A DNA stretch of 64,000 nt from assembly GCF_002909375.1 (NCBI RefSeq), contig NZ_PPXD01000007.1, positions 451,378-515,377 of the forward strand. Reading direction: 5' to 3'. The notes under the pieces were generated by a model. It was not told where the DNA came from. It worked only from the letters and a program-made list of their open reading frames with translations, and did not search any database. The position numbers and the translations under genes are program-made. The stretch comes from Cryobacterium zongtaii (GTDB lineage: Bacteria; Actinomycetota; Actinomycetes; Actinomycetales; Microbacteriaceae). How positions within the stretch are numbered: the stretch's first letter is position 1; each line of letters starts with the position of its first letter. Shown piece after piece: positions 24,560-33,061 of this stretch.

Positions 24560-24883
24560 CTACTCGTCGAGCGCGAGTTCCTTGGGAAGTTCGAACTCCT
24601 TCGACGCCAGTTCCTCCACGTTGACATCCTTGAACGTCAGCACTCGCACCGACTTCACAAAACGGTCGGAGCGGTAGACATCCCAGACCCAGACATCCTT
24701 CATCGTCAGTTCGAAGTAGAAGTCGTGTTCGGTGTCGCGGCGCACGAGTTCAACCTCGTTGGCGAGGTAGAAGCGGCGCTCGGTCTCGACGACGTACTGG
24801 AACTGCCCCACAACGTCTCGATACTCGCGGTATAGGGCCAACTCGACCTCGCGGTCGTAGTCCTCGAACTCATCTTCTTCCAT
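24560..24883 (-). CDS. DUF2469 protein
   Basis: The 107-aa acidic protein begins EEDEFEDYDREVELALYREY and has RRFYLANEVELVRRDTEHDFY and VKSVRVLTFKDVNVEEL. It is a conserved actinobacterial protein that nearly always lies next to rnhB and lepB. Function is unknown. It follows rnhB by 25 bp on the same strand. Confidence 0.92.
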   Translation of the reverse strand: MEEDEFEDYDREVELALYREYRDVVGQFQYVVETERRFYLANEVELVRRDTEHDFYFELTMKDVWVWDVYRSDRFVKSVRVLTFKDVNVEELASKEFELPKELALDE

Positions 24884-24908
24884 GGTGAGTCAATCTTACG
24901 CGCAGTTC

Positions 24909-25556
24909 TCAAGCCGGAATCTTGAGCCAGCTGAGCCGGTGCTGTTCGCTGGCCCCCAACGCACCGATGGCGGTCATGTGTTGGGCGCTGCCGTAGCCCT
25001 TGTTGCCCGTCCAGCCGTAGCCGGGGGTGGCGAGGTCGGCCGCGATCATCAACCGGTCCCGGTGCACCTTCGCGATCACGGATGCCGCGGACACCGACGC
25101 ACAGTCCTGGTCGGCCTTGATACGGGTCACGACGGACAGCGGGGTGCTGAGGGCCTTGTTGAGCCAGTCGTCGTTGCCGTCCAGCAGCACGACTCCGCCG
25201 ACGATGTCCACGCCGTCGGCGTGCAGCTGGGCAAGCGCTCGCTTGCCGGCCAGGCCGAGGGCGGCGACGATGCCGACGCTGTCCACCTCCTGCGGCGACG
25301 CCAACCCCACGGCGCTGTGGCGCACCCACGCCGCGGCCAGCGGTGCCAGCCGCTCCCGGCGGGGCTCGCTCAGGAGTTTGGAGTCGCGCAAGCCCACCGG
25401 GAAGGCACCGACGTCGGCCGTCACGACCGCGAGGCCCACGGCGACGGGGCCAGCGAGGGCACCGCGGCCGACCTCGTCGCAGCCGATCACACAGCTGGCG
25501 CCGGCAGCGAGCATCGCCAGCTCCACGTCGAGGGTCGGCTCGACGACAGCCATCAT
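24909..25556 (-). CDS. rnhB: Ribonuclease HII
   Basis: RNase HII removes ribonucleotides from DNA duplexes. The 215-aa protein has GCDEVGRGALAGPVAVG with the catalytic Asp-Glu pair, LRDSKLL, VLLDGNDDWL, KADQDCASVSAASVIAKVHRD and GYGWTGNKGYGS. The length is normal. Two adjacent ATG codons at 25556 and 25553 are equally possible starts. It is in the conserved lepB-rnhB-DUF2469 order. Confidence 0.96.
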   Translation of the reverse strand: MMAVVEPTLDVELAMLAAGASCVIGCDEVGRGALAGPVAVGLAVVTADVGAFPVGLRDSKLLSEPRRERLAPLAAAWVRHSAVGLASPQEVDSVGIVAALGLAGKRALAQLHADGVDIVGGVVLLDGNDDWLNKALSTPLSVVTRIKADQDCASVSAASVIAKVHRDRLMIAADLATPGYGWTGNKGYGSAQHMTAIGALGASEQHRLSWLKIPA

Positions 25557-25587
25557 GACTGGAGGGGCTTCGTGGGCTGGGGAACGG

Positions 25588-26334
25588 TCACTTGTCGGCC
25601 TCCTCGACCCCGCGGAACACCTCGGGGTAATCGTCCAACCAGCTCCACCGTTCGAGCGGCCAGCTGATCACGAGGGCGCGGCCGACAACGTTGTCCATTG
25701 GCACGAACCCCTTGCCCGGAGCGTTGGGGTGGTAGCGGGAGTCGAGGGAGTCGTAGCGGTTGTCGCCCATGACCCACAGCGAATTCTCTGGAACGACGAC
25801 GTCGAACGCGTCCTTGGACACGCTCGTCTCACCCGCCGGCAGCTGCGCGTACGGTTCGCTGAGCGGTATGTCGTTCACACTCATCTGGCCCAGCGTGTTG
25901 CAGCAGACAACGTGGTCTCCGGGCAAACCGATGATCCGTTTGATCAGGTGGTCGTTACTGTCCGGTGCGGACAGTCCGACCACCGACATCGTCCAGTCGA
26001 GCGCCGCGACGATCGGATTCTGTTCGAGGGGCGGCTGCGCCGGCAACCATCCGCCCGGATCGCGGAAGACGACGACGTCACCGCGGGAGACGGGCACCAG
26101 GGCGGGTTCGAGCTGGTTGACGATGATGCGATCGTCGACCAGCAGGGTGCTTTCCATCGACCCCGACGGGATGTAGAACGAGCGCACGAGAAACGTCTTG
26201 ATCAGGAACGAGATGAGCAGTGCCACCACGAAGATGATGAGAAGGTCGCGAATGAATATCGCAACGCCGCGCCTTTTGCGCGGCGAATCTGGTTCCAGGC
26301 GATGCGATCGCGAGGGCAGAGTGTTGTCTGTCAT
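25588..26334 (-). CDS. lepB: Signal peptidase I
   Basis: LepB cleaves signal peptides outside the membrane. The 248-aa protein has one N-terminal membrane anchor (residues 24-50), the catalytic Ser59 in PSGSMESTLL, the Lys region DHLIKRIIGLPGD and the later boxes VPENSLWVMGDNRYDSLDSR. A single anchor is usual in Gram-positive enzymes. It is downstream of rplS, but a strong hairpin lies between them. Confidence 0.96.
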   Translation of the reverse strand: MTDNTLPSRSHRLEPDSPRKRRGVAIFIRDLLIIFVVALLISFLIKTFLVRSFYIPSGSMESTLLVDDRIIVNQLEPALVPVSRGDVVVFRDPGGWLPAQPPLEQNPIVAALDWTMSVVGLSAPDSNDHLIKRIIGLPGDHVVCCNTLGQMSVNDIPLSEPYAQLPAGETSVSKDAFDVVVPENSLWVMGDNRYDSLDSRYHPNAPGKGFVPMDNVVGRALVISWPLERWSWLDDYPEVFRGVEEADK

Positions 26335-26341
26335 TTAACCG

Positions 26342-26380
26342 CCTGAGCTCCTCGCCCAGTTTAGCGGGGAGGAGCTCAGG
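26342..26380 (-). terminator. Hairpin between rplS and lepB
   Basis: CCTGAGCTCCTC at 26342-26353 pairs perfectly with GAGGAGCTCAGG at 26369-26380. It lies about 70 bp after the rplS stop and 8 bp before the lepB start, so it may end the ribosomal operon or attenuate lepB. The T tract is weak. Confidence 0.6.
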
Positions 26381-26445
26381 GGGAAATCCAGCGGCTGCGA
26401 ATACGCTCAGGCTTAGACCTGGCGAATCGCGATAGGCGCTGTTAT

Positions 26446-26790
26446 TTAGTCGCGCTTTTCCTTGATCTTGGCCTTCTTGCCACGGAGACCGCGCAGGTAG
26501 TACAGCTTCGCGCGACGCACGTCACCGCGGACGACGACCTCAATGTGGTCGATCACCGGGGAGTGCACCGGGAAGGTACGCTCGACGCCGACCTGGAAGC
26601 TGACCTTACGGACGCAGAACGTCTCGCGGACGCCTTCGCCGGAACGGCCGATAACGACGCCCTGGTAGACCTGGACACGCGAGCGCGCGCCTTCAACGAT
26701 GTTGACGTGTACCTTGACGGTGTCGCCGGCCCGGAACTCCGGGATGTCTGAACGCAGCGATGCTGCGTCCACCTGGTCGAGAATATGCAT
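26446..26790 (-). CDS. rplS: 50S ribosomal protein L19
   Basis: The 114-aa product has the L19 pattern: [59 protein letters not shown] and a basic tail [12 protein letters not shown]. The length is standard. It lies at the end of the rpsP-trmD-rplS block, but with a 218-bp structured gap upstream that suggests separate control. Confidence 0.97.
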   Translation of the reverse strand: MHILDQVDAASLRSDIPEFRAGDTVKVHVNIVEGARSRVQVYQGVVIGRSGEGVRETFCVRKVSFQVGVERTFPVHSPVIDHIEVVVRGDVRRAKLYYLRGLRGKKAKIKEKRD

Positions 26791-26913
26791 GTTATTCGCT
26801 CTCTGTACCCGCCACAGGTCGAGGACGTTTCAGTGGCGCCCCGCCCCCTCACCGAAGGTGAGTTGGTGGCGACCAATTGAGTGTGTGCGTGCCGATATGA
26901 ATGCAGCTCCCCT

Positions 26914-26954
26914 GTGGCAGAGACATGCCGCGGCACAAACGCTAATTCTGCCAC
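26914..26954 (-). promoter_or_regulatory. Structured region upstream of rplS
   Basis: GTGGCAGA at 26914-26921 pairs with TCTGCCAC at 26947-26954, enclosing the palindrome TGCCGCGGCA at 26926-26935. It lies between the membrane-protein gene and rplS, where an attenuator or L19 leader could act. The rest of 26791-27008 shows no gene. Confidence 0.4.
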
Positions 26955-27008
26955 TAAACCAGCCGCTCGCCAAACCGTCGGCCGACGGCACCTTTTGCGG
27001 GCCGGTCG

Positions 27009-27566
27009 TTACGGGTCGGTCGGCTTCTCCCGGATGATGATCACCGACGGGTCGGCGGGCGTCCTGGGCGCCGGGTCCTGCCGGACCCTGTCCGCACGAA
27101 CGCCGGACCGGTCGGTCATCGGCGGGAACTGGTTCGGCCCGGCCGGGACGGTACCGAACCTGGCGGTCTCGTCGATGTAGACCATGGCTTCGCGCACCCG
27201 GGTGCGAGCGGCGTCGAAGAGTTCCCAGAGCGCGAACCAGAAGGCGCCGAGACCGACCAGGACCACCAGCACGGACAGCCACGGCGCCGTCACCGAGAAC
27301 ACGCCCATCAGCACGATCAGTACGTGCCAGAGGGCCAGCACCCCGACATCCGCCCAGGACACCGCCTTGGCCGCACGCACCTCCTTGCGGGCCAGGAAGA
27401 GCAGGCTCACGACGAGGAGGCCGAAACCGATGGCGATGGCACCGAAGGTGGCGCCGAGAACCTCCCAGGCCGAGGATCCGAAAATTGACGCGGCGACCAT
27501 CAGCCAGAGCGGAAGCGCGCCGACGGCTACGAACTGCCAGTAGTAGAAGACCCTGCGGAGAATCAC
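27009..27566 (-). CDS. Conserved membrane protein
   Basis: The 185-aa product starts VILRRVFYYWQFVAVGALPL and has four hydrophobic segments (FVAVGALPLWLMVAASIFG, TFGAIAIGFGLLVVSLLFL, VLALWHVLIVLMGVFSV, LSVLVVLVGLGAFWFALW). A hydrophilic C-terminus follows that includes VIIIREKPTDP. I do not recognise a family. The GTG at 27566 has a TGGGGA site; earlier in-frame starts overlap trmD. It lies 10 bp after trmD and is probably in the same transcript. Confidence 0.78.
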   Translation of the reverse strand: MILRRVFYYWQFVAVGALPLWLMVAASIFGSSAWEVLGATFGAIAIGFGLLVVSLLFLARKEVRAAKAVSWADVGVLALWHVLIVLMGVFSVTAPWLSVLVVLVGLGAFWFALWELFDAARTRVREAMVYIDETARFGTVPAGPNQFPPMTDRSGVRADRVRQDPAPRTPADPSVIIIREKPTDP

Positions 27567-27576
27567 AGTCCCCAGA

Positions 27577-28359
27577 TTACCCGCGGGGTGCCCGCCGAGC
27601 CTTGGAGTTCGCTGGAGGCTGAAGGGCGGCATCCGCGTCGTCGGCGGGCAGGAGGTCGGGGCGCACCAACCGGGTGCGCTCGATCTGCTGCTGCCGACGC
27701 CACGCCGCGATGGCGCCGTGGTTGCCGCTGAGCAGCACCGGCGGCACCTCCAGGCCACGCCAGCTGGCGGGCTTGGTGTAGCTGGGGTACTCCAGCAGGC
27801 CGTCCTCGTGCGATTCCTCGACCAGGCTTTCCGGGTTGCCCACCACGCCGGGGATGAGCCGGCCGATGGCCTCGATCATGGCCATCACGGCCACCTCTCC
27901 CCCGTTGAGCACGTAGTCGCCCAGGCTCACCAGGCGCACCCGGCCTCGGCCGGCGAAGTGGTCGACCACGCGCTGGTCGATGCCCTCGTAGCGGCCGCAG
28001 CCGAAGACCAGGTGCGGCTCGTGGGCGAGTTCGCGGGCCATCGCCTGGGTGAACTGTTCTCCGGCGGGCGAGGGGAAGATCAGCACCGGGCCGGCGCCGC
28101 CCTCCGGCGCGCCGGCATCCGCGTCCTCGATCGCCGGCAGGATGCTGTCCAGCGCTTCACCCCAGGGTTCGGGCTTCATCACCATGCCGGCGCCGCCGCC
28201 GTAGGGGGTGTCGTCGACGGTGTTGTGCCTGTCGTGGGTGAAATCGCGCAGGTTGTGCACGGCGAGGTCGATCAGGCCGGCCTGGCGGGCGCGGCCGAGA
28301 AGGGAGATGTCCAGCACACCGAAGAACTCCGGAAAAATACTGATGATGTCGATGCGCAT
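27577..28359 (-). CDS. trmD: tRNA (guanine-N1)-methyltransferase
   Basis: TrmD methylates G37 of tRNAs, preventing frameshifts. The 260-aa protein starts [13 protein letters not shown] and has the [22 protein letters not shown] substrate loop and the SPOUT trefoil knot [14 protein letters not shown] and [16 protein letters not shown]-terminal [19 protein letters not shown] is also typical. It is separated from rimM by a focA-type gene, which is unusual. Confidence 0.97.
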   Translation of the reverse strand: MRIDIISIFPEFFGVLDISLLGRARQAGLIDLAVHNLRDFTHDRHNTVDDTPYGGGAGMVMKPEPWGEALDSILPAIEDADAGAPEGGAGPVLIFPSPAGEQFTQAMARELAHEPHLVFGCGRYEGIDQRVVDHFAGRGRVRLVSLGDYVLNGGEVAVMAMIEAIGRLIPGVVGNPESLVEESHEDGLLEYPSYTKPASWRGLEVPPVLLSGNHGAIAAWRRQQQIERTRLVRPDLLPADDADAALQPPANSKARRAPRG

Positions 28360-28369
28360 AGGGGCAAGT

Positions 28370-29227
28370 CTACGAGTGGGTGACGGTGAGCTCCGGCGCG
28401 CTCGCGCCATCGTCGTCGGCCTCGAGGGCCGCCGCGCGGTTGACCTTGGTGCGGTGAGAGAAGTACAGCGGCAGGGCGGTGAAGAGCACGGCGCCCAGGA
28501 AGTTGCCGATCAGGACCGGGCCGGTGTTCCAGCCCCACCAGTCGCCGAAGCTGATGTCGGCGCCGAGCAGCATGCCCGCCGGGATGACGAACATGTTCAC
28601 GACGGCGTGCTCGAGGCCGAGGCCGAAGAAGGTGAGCACAGGCAGCCACATGCCCAGGATCTTGCCGGAGGCCGAGGTGGATGTGTAGAACATGATGGTG
28701 CCCAGCGCCACCATCCAGTTGCACAGCATGGCCTTGATGATGGCGACCAGGACGCCGCCGGCACCGATCGTCGCGTACGGCAGCACCTTGTGCTCGGCCA
28801 TGTTGATGATCGCTTGGATCATCGGGTCGGTGGTGTCCGTCCCGAGGTAGGTGATGACACCCACGTACAGGACGGCGTAGAGACCGGCGCCGAAGATATG
28901 CGCCGGGATGACGACGGCGAAGTTCTTCAGGCCCTTGGCGATGGTGGTGCGGCCCTCGAGGATCGCCAGCGGGATGATCGCAAAGCTGCCGGTGACCAGT
29001 TCGAGGCCGAGCATCAGGATCACAACGAACCCGACGGGGAACACGAGGGCGCCGACGATCGGCAGCCCGGTCTGGGCCGCCGCGGTCAGTGCCAGGGTCG
29101 TGGCCGCGCCGAGGATCGCTCCGGAGAGCGTGCCGCGCACGAACATCTGACGTGCGGTGAGTTTGGTCTTGACAACTCCGGAATGAACGAGCTGATCGAT
29201 CAGGTGATCCGGTTTAACGTAGGACAT
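28370..29227 (-). CDS. Formate/nitrite transporter family protein
   Basis: The 285-aa protein is an FNT channel. It has about six membrane helices and the family motifs in [41 protein letters not shown]-like [10 protein letters not shown], and [13 protein letters not shown] with GLEHAVVNM. Such pentameric channels move formate, nitrite or hydrosulfide. The exact substrate cannot be told. The ATG at 29227 has a GGAG site; sequence upstream in frame is not channel-like. It sits between rimM and trmD on the same strand, breaking a normally tight operon. Confidence 0.92.
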   Translation of the reverse strand: MSYVKPDHLIDQLVHSGVVKTKLTARQMFVRGTLSGAILGAATTLALTAAAQTGLPIVGALVFPVGFVVILMLGLELVTGSFAIIPLAILEGRTTIAKGLKNFAVVIPAHIFGAGLYAVLYVGVITYLGTDTTDPMIQAIINMAEHKVLPYATIGAGGVLVAIIKAMLCNWMVALGTIMFYTSTSASGKILGMWLPVLTFFGLGLEHAVVNMFVIPAGMLLGADISFGDWWGWNTGPVLIGNFLGAVLFTALPLYFSHRTKVNRAAALEADDDGASAPELTVTHS

Positions 29228-29321
29228 GCGACGGTACTCCACTTCAACGGCCGCGATGTCAACGAACGTGAAGGAGGTGTGGCGCGGCGCGCCTCTTCCC
29301 GTGAACTGGATCAGGGCGCGT

Positions 29322-29984
29322 CTATGCGTCCTGACCGTCAGGAGTCGGCGTCGCTGCCGGTTCATCTGAGTCGGGTTCCGCATCCGCTGCCGGCGCCGCG
29401 TCTCCGGGCGTCGAGTCGTCGGTGTCGGGTTCCTCAGGCAGCTCTTCGAGCAGTCCGGGGGGCGGAGTGATCGTGATGACGCCGGCCTTGACGTCGACCG
29501 AGGGAACGATCGCCTTGACGAACGGGATCATCACCTCGCCGTTGGCGGTCTTCACGATCAGGAGATCTTGGGCCGGCAGGTGCTCGAGGCGCGTCAGCGT
29601 GCCGATCTGCACCCCGTCGCGCACGACGGCGAGTCCCACCAGCTGGTGGTCGTACCAGGCGTCTTCTTCGTCGGTCTGCTCGGCCGAGTCCTGGTCGATC
29701 CAAAGGATCGCCTTGGCCAGGGCCTCGGCGGCTTCGCGGTCCGGGACCCCCTTGAAGAACCCGACGGGGTGCTGGTTGTACCAGCGCAGCTCGACGAGTT
29801 CGATGGTCTTGCCGTGCCAGGGTGAGCTGGTCGGCACCTGGAGCGTGAACACGGCGCCCGGGACGAAACGTCGTCCCGGGTCGTCCGTGAACAGCTCCAG
29901 CTTGATGGCGCCCTTGAGGCCATGGGCCTTGGTGAGGCGCCCCACCCGCAGTTGGGTGGCCGGGGTCGTGCTGTCGTCGCTCAT
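29322..29984 (-). CDS. rimM: Ribosome maturation factor RimM
   Basis: RimM helps assemble the 30S head and binds S19. The 220-aa protein has the N-terminal barrel (LRVGRLTKAHGLKGAIKLEL) and the PRC barrel (DAWYDHQLVGLAVV, LLIVKTANGEVMIPFVKAIV, ITPPPGLLE). The C-terminal 50 residues are an acidic Asp/Glu/Pro/Ala tail beyond the conserved part. It follows khpA by 21 bp. Confidence 0.95.
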   Translation of the reverse strand: MSDDSTTPATQLRVGRLTKAHGLKGAIKLELFTDDPGRRFVPGAVFTLQVPTSSPWHGKTIELVELRWYNQHPVGFFKGVPDREAAEALAKAILWIDQDSAEQTDEEDAWYDHQLVGLAVVRDGVQIGTLTRLEHLPAQDLLIVKTANGEVMIPFVKAIVPSVDVKAGVITITPPPGLLEELPEEPDTDDSTPGDAAPAADAEPDSDEPAATPTPDGQDA

Positions 29985-30005
29985 GAGGGGCTAGTCACTA
30001 CCCGC

Positions 30006-30242
30006 TCAGTTGTCGGTATCGACAACGTCGACCCGCACGCGCTTGCCATCGGCCAGAGCGGCCACGAGAGTGCGCAGCGCCTTGGCGGTGCGACCGGCGC
30101 GGCCGATCACCCGGCCGAGGTCCTCGGGGTTCACACGAACCTCGAGCACCTCGCCACGGGGTGAGTTCTGGGCTACAACGTGCACGTCGTCCGGGTGATC
30201 AACGATTCCCTTGACGAGGTGCTCAAGCGCGGGAGCGAGCAA
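30006..30242 (-). CDS. khpA: KH-domain RNA-binding protein
   Basis: The 78-aa product is a single KH domain, with the GRVIGRAGRTAKALRTLV loop (GxxG-type) for RNA binding. In other bacteria KhpA pairs with KhpB. It lies 2 bp after rpsP, its standard place. Confidence 0.95.
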   Translation of the reverse strand: MLAPALEHLVKGIVDHPDDVHVVAQNSPRGEVLEVRVNPEDLGRVIGRAGRTAKALRTLVAALADGKRVRVDVVDTDN

Positions 30243-30244
30243 AA

Positions 30245-30661
30245 TTACGCCTTGTCCTCTTCGGTTGCCTCGGCGGCAACGTCGTCGGTCGGGGCCTTGG
30301 CCGCGGGCTTGTCAGCCTTGGGCTTCAGAACCGGCTTCTTCTTCTCGTCGGCGACGAAGGGAGCCTTCGGCTCCTTCATCTTGACGGTGGAGACGGCGTT
30401 CTTGTCGCCCTTGAAGATGCCCCAGTCGCCGGTCAGCTTGAGGAGTGCCGCAACCTGCTCGGTCGGCTGGGCGCCGACGGAGAGCCAGTACTGGGCACGC
30501 TCGGACTTGACCTCGATGACCGAAGGCTCCTGCGTGGGGTGGTAGATGCCGATCTCTTCGATGACGCGGCCGTCGCGCTTGGTGCGCGAGTCGGCGACAA
30601 CGATGCGGTAGTACGGTGCACGGATCTTGCCCATGCGCTTCAGACGGATTTTGACAGCCAC
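30245..30661 (-). CDS. rpsP: 30S ribosomal protein S16
   Basis: The 138-aa product starts [20 protein letters not shown] and has [16 protein letters not shown] and [13 protein letters not shown]. About 55 C-terminal residues (Lys/Ala/Pro-rich, ending in an acidic stretch) extend the normal 80-aa core, as in many actinobacteria. The GTG at 30661 has AGGAG 4 bases upstream. It begins the rpsP-khpA-rimM operon. Confidence 0.96.
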   Translation of the reverse strand: MAVKIRLKRMGKIRAPYYRIVVADSRTKRDGRVIEEIGIYHPTQEPSVIEVKSERAQYWLSVGAQPTEQVAALLKLTGDWGIFKGDKNAVSTVKMKEPKAPFVADEKKKPVLKPKADKPAAKAPTDDVAAEATEEDKA

Positions 30662-30958
30662 AATTCTCCTGTGATTTAGATGTTTGGCGAACTGACAGCC
30701 GTGAGCGTGGGGGCACACTCGGCACAAGCTCAATAAGGTTCGTGTTACGCCGGATTAGAGGGTCGGGCATAACGGAACTCGACTAATCATTGTGTCAGAC
30801 ATCGAGCACTTTGTGATAATCGTGCGCCGAGTTACTTCGGGTAATCCGGCCGACACCGTGACCCCGTGTAGCGCGGCGAACCGCGCCGGCACCGTTTAGC
30901 TGTCAGGATTGTGCCACATCGCCCCGCATCGGGGCCTCGAAGCACGAAGGGCACCACC
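30662..30958. promoter_or_regulatory. Divergent promoter region rpsP / carboxylate-amine ligase
   Basis: The 297-bp gap is relatively AT-rich at 30770-30840 and must hold the rpsP operon promoter and that of the divergent ligase gene. I could not place clear -35/-10 pairs and see no gene. Confidence 0.4.
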
Positions 30959-32137
30959 GTGGGTATCGAAAGAGTGGGAATCGAATTCGCTCGCTCCGAG
31001 CGGTCGACGGTGGGGATCGAGTGGGAACTCGCCCTGGTCGACCGCGCGACCGGAGACCTCGTGTCGATCGCCGACGAGGTACTCGACGCTCTCAGGGGGC
31101 CGGACGGCTCCCCACACCCGCACATCACCGGAGAGCTCCTCCTGAACACCGTTGAGCTCGTTTCCGGGGTGCACCACACGGTGGCCGGCGCTGTCGGCGA
31201 CGTCGCCGGGCAGGTCGCCGAGGTACGTGCCATCACCGACCCTCTGGGCGTCGACCCGATCTGTTCGGGTTCACATCCGTTCGGGCAATGGTTCGACCAG
31301 CAGGTCACCGATAAGAAGCGGTACCACAAGCTCATCGACCGCACCCAGTGGTGGGGTCGCAACATGATGATCTGGGGCATCCACGTGCACGTGGGCATCG
31401 AGGACCGCGACAAGGTCATCCCGATCCTCAACGGCCTGCTGAGCTTCGTGCCGCACCTGCAGGCGCTGAGCGCGTCCAGCCCGTTTTGGGCCGGGGTCAA
31501 CACGGGCTACGCCTCCAACCGCGCCCAGATGTTCCAGCAGCTTCCGACGGCCGGCCTGCCTTGGCGCCTCGAGGACTGGCCCGCGTGGGAGGAGTACGTC
31601 AACGACCTCACGGTGACCGGAATCATCGAGGACGCCTCCGAAGTGCGCTGGGACATCCGCCCGTCGCCGCGCTGGGGCACCATCGAGGTGCGCGCCTGCG
31701 ACGGAGTATCGACGGTTGAAGAGCTCGGGGCGATCGCCGCGTTCATTCAGTGTGTGGTCGAGTGGATGTCGACGGAGATCGACGAGGGCCGGCCGGTGCC
31801 CACCATGCAGCCCTGGTTCGTGCGTGAGAACAAGTGGCGGGCGGCCCGGTACGGGCTGGCGGCCGAGATCATCGTGAACTCCACCGGCACCGAGCGGATG
31901 GTCACCGACGAGGTGCGCCGCCTCGTCGAGGTACTCTCCCCCACCGCCGAGCGCCTCGGCTGCCTGACCGAGTTGCTGCAGTTGAACCTGATCCTCGACC
32001 ACGGTGCCAGCTATCAGCGTCAGCTGGCCGTGGCGGCCACACACAACGGTGACCTCCCCGCCGTGGTCGCCGCCCTCAGCCGCGAGCTCCGCGAGGGTCT
32101 GCTCCCGCCGGCACCACCTTCGCGAACCGTGAGTTGA
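30959..32137 (+). CDS. Carboxylate-amine ligase (YbdK/GCS2 family)
   Basis: The protein is about 392 aa. It has the GCS2 pattern with STVGIEWELALVD (metal-binding Glu), GSHPFGQWFDQ, WGIHVHVGIEDRDK, SSPFWAGVNTGYASNR and RWDIRPSPRWGTIEVRACDG. These enzymes form gamma-glutamylcysteine-like bonds weakly; their true substrate is not settled. The GTG at 30959 has AAGGG upstream; GTG at 30974 is another option. It is divergent from rpsP. Confidence 0.9.
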   Translation: MGIERVGIEFARSERSTVGIEWELALVDRATGDLVSIADEVLDALRGPDGSPHPHITGELLLNTVELVSGVHHTVAGAVGDVAGQVAEVRAITDPLGVDPICSGSHPFGQWFDQQVTDKKRYHKLIDRTQWWGRNMMIWGIHVHVGIEDRDKVIPILNGLLSFVPHLQALSASSPFWAGVNTGYASNRAQMFQQLPTAGLPWRLEDWPAWEEYVNDLTVTGIIEDASEVRWDIRPSPRWGTIEVRACDGVSTVEELGAIAAFIQCVVEWMSTEIDEGRPVPTMQPWFVRENKWRAARYGLAAEIIVNSTGTERMVTDEVRRLVEVLSPTAERLGCLTELLQLNLILDHGASYQRQLAVAATHNGDLPAVVAALSRELREGLLPPAPPSRTVS

Positions 32138-32209
32138 GCACCTAGACCTCGCGCATAGAAAGTTGTCACTTCTGACCCGACGAGGACAGGCCACCTCACC
32201 GGGACTACA

Positions 32210-32998
32210 TCAGGCGTTTTTGCTGTCGCGCCAGGCGAGCCAGTCCTCCACGGGCGCGAGATCGTAGGCGGGACCGGAGATTCCGAGGGTGAACAGGGTG
32301 GTGCCGAGTCCATAGAGTTCGTCGGCTTCCTCGGTGGTTTTGCCGCGCAGTTCGGTGGAGATTTCAATCTCACTGATGTCACGCCCGACGGTGTCGCACC
32401 AGGTGCCCAGGACGCCGAGTTTGTGGGTGAGGACCTCTGGGGTGGAGAACGAGTGCCAGATGTCGGCGTGCTGCGCCACAATACGCAGCGTCTTCTTCTC
32501 ACCGGCACCGCCGATGAGTACCGGGATGTCGCGAACCGGCGCCGGGTTGAGCTTGTCCCAGCGCGCCTCGATGCGAGGCAGGTCTGCGGCGAGGGCGTCC
32601 AGGCGGGTGCCGACGGTGCCGAAGTCGTAGCCGTACTCGTCATAGTCGCGTTCGAACCAGCCCGAGCCGGTGCCGAAGATGAAGCGGCCGCCGCTGATGT
32701 GGTCGATGGTGCGGGCCATGTCCGCCTGCAGGTCGGCGTTGCGGTAGCTGTTGCAGTTGACCAGTGCGCCCATCTCGATGACGCTGGTCTGTTCGGCCCA
32801 GGCGGCAAGCAGGGTCCAGGACTCGAAGTGCAGCCCCTCCGGGTCGCCGGAGAGCGGGAAGAAATGATCCCAGTTGAAGGCGACGTCAACGCCGAGGGCT
32901 TCGACCGCCGCAACGGTGTTCCGGATCGACGTGTAGTCGGCGTGCTGCGGGGCGATCTGCACGCCGAGGCGCACGGGGCGGGGCTGGGGAGAGGTCAT
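32210..32998 (-). CDS. LLM-class F420-dependent oxidoreductase
   Basis: The 262-aa protein has the luciferase-like TIM-barrel pattern: RLGVQIAPQHADY, VAFNWDHFFPL, DHISGGRFIFGTGSGWFERDYDEYG and VLIGGAGEKKTLRIVAQHADIWH. The family uses F420 or flavin. The substrate is unknown. It is convergent with the ligase gene and lies 64 bp upstream-side of ffh, on the same strand as ffh. Confidence 0.92.
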   Translation of the reverse strand: MTSPQPRPVRLGVQIAPQHADYTSIRNTVAAVEALGVDVAFNWDHFFPLSGDPEGLHFESWTLLAAWAEQTSVIEMGALVNCNSYRNADLQADMARTIDHISGGRFIFGTGSGWFERDYDEYGYDFGTVGTRLDALAADLPRIEARWDKLNPAPVRDIPVLIGGAGEKKTLRIVAQHADIWHSFSTPEVLTHKLGVLGTWCDTVGRDISEIEISTELRGKTTEEADELYGLGTTLFTLGISGPAYDLAPVEDWLAWRDSKNA

Positions 32999-33061
32999 TG
33001 CAAAATCCTAATCCCCGGCCACGCCCATTTCGGCGACGCCGGCATTCGACATCCGGGCGCT

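Noticed and set aside
25027..26346. 439-aa plus-strand open frame
   Set aside because: It is antisense to rnhB and lepB.
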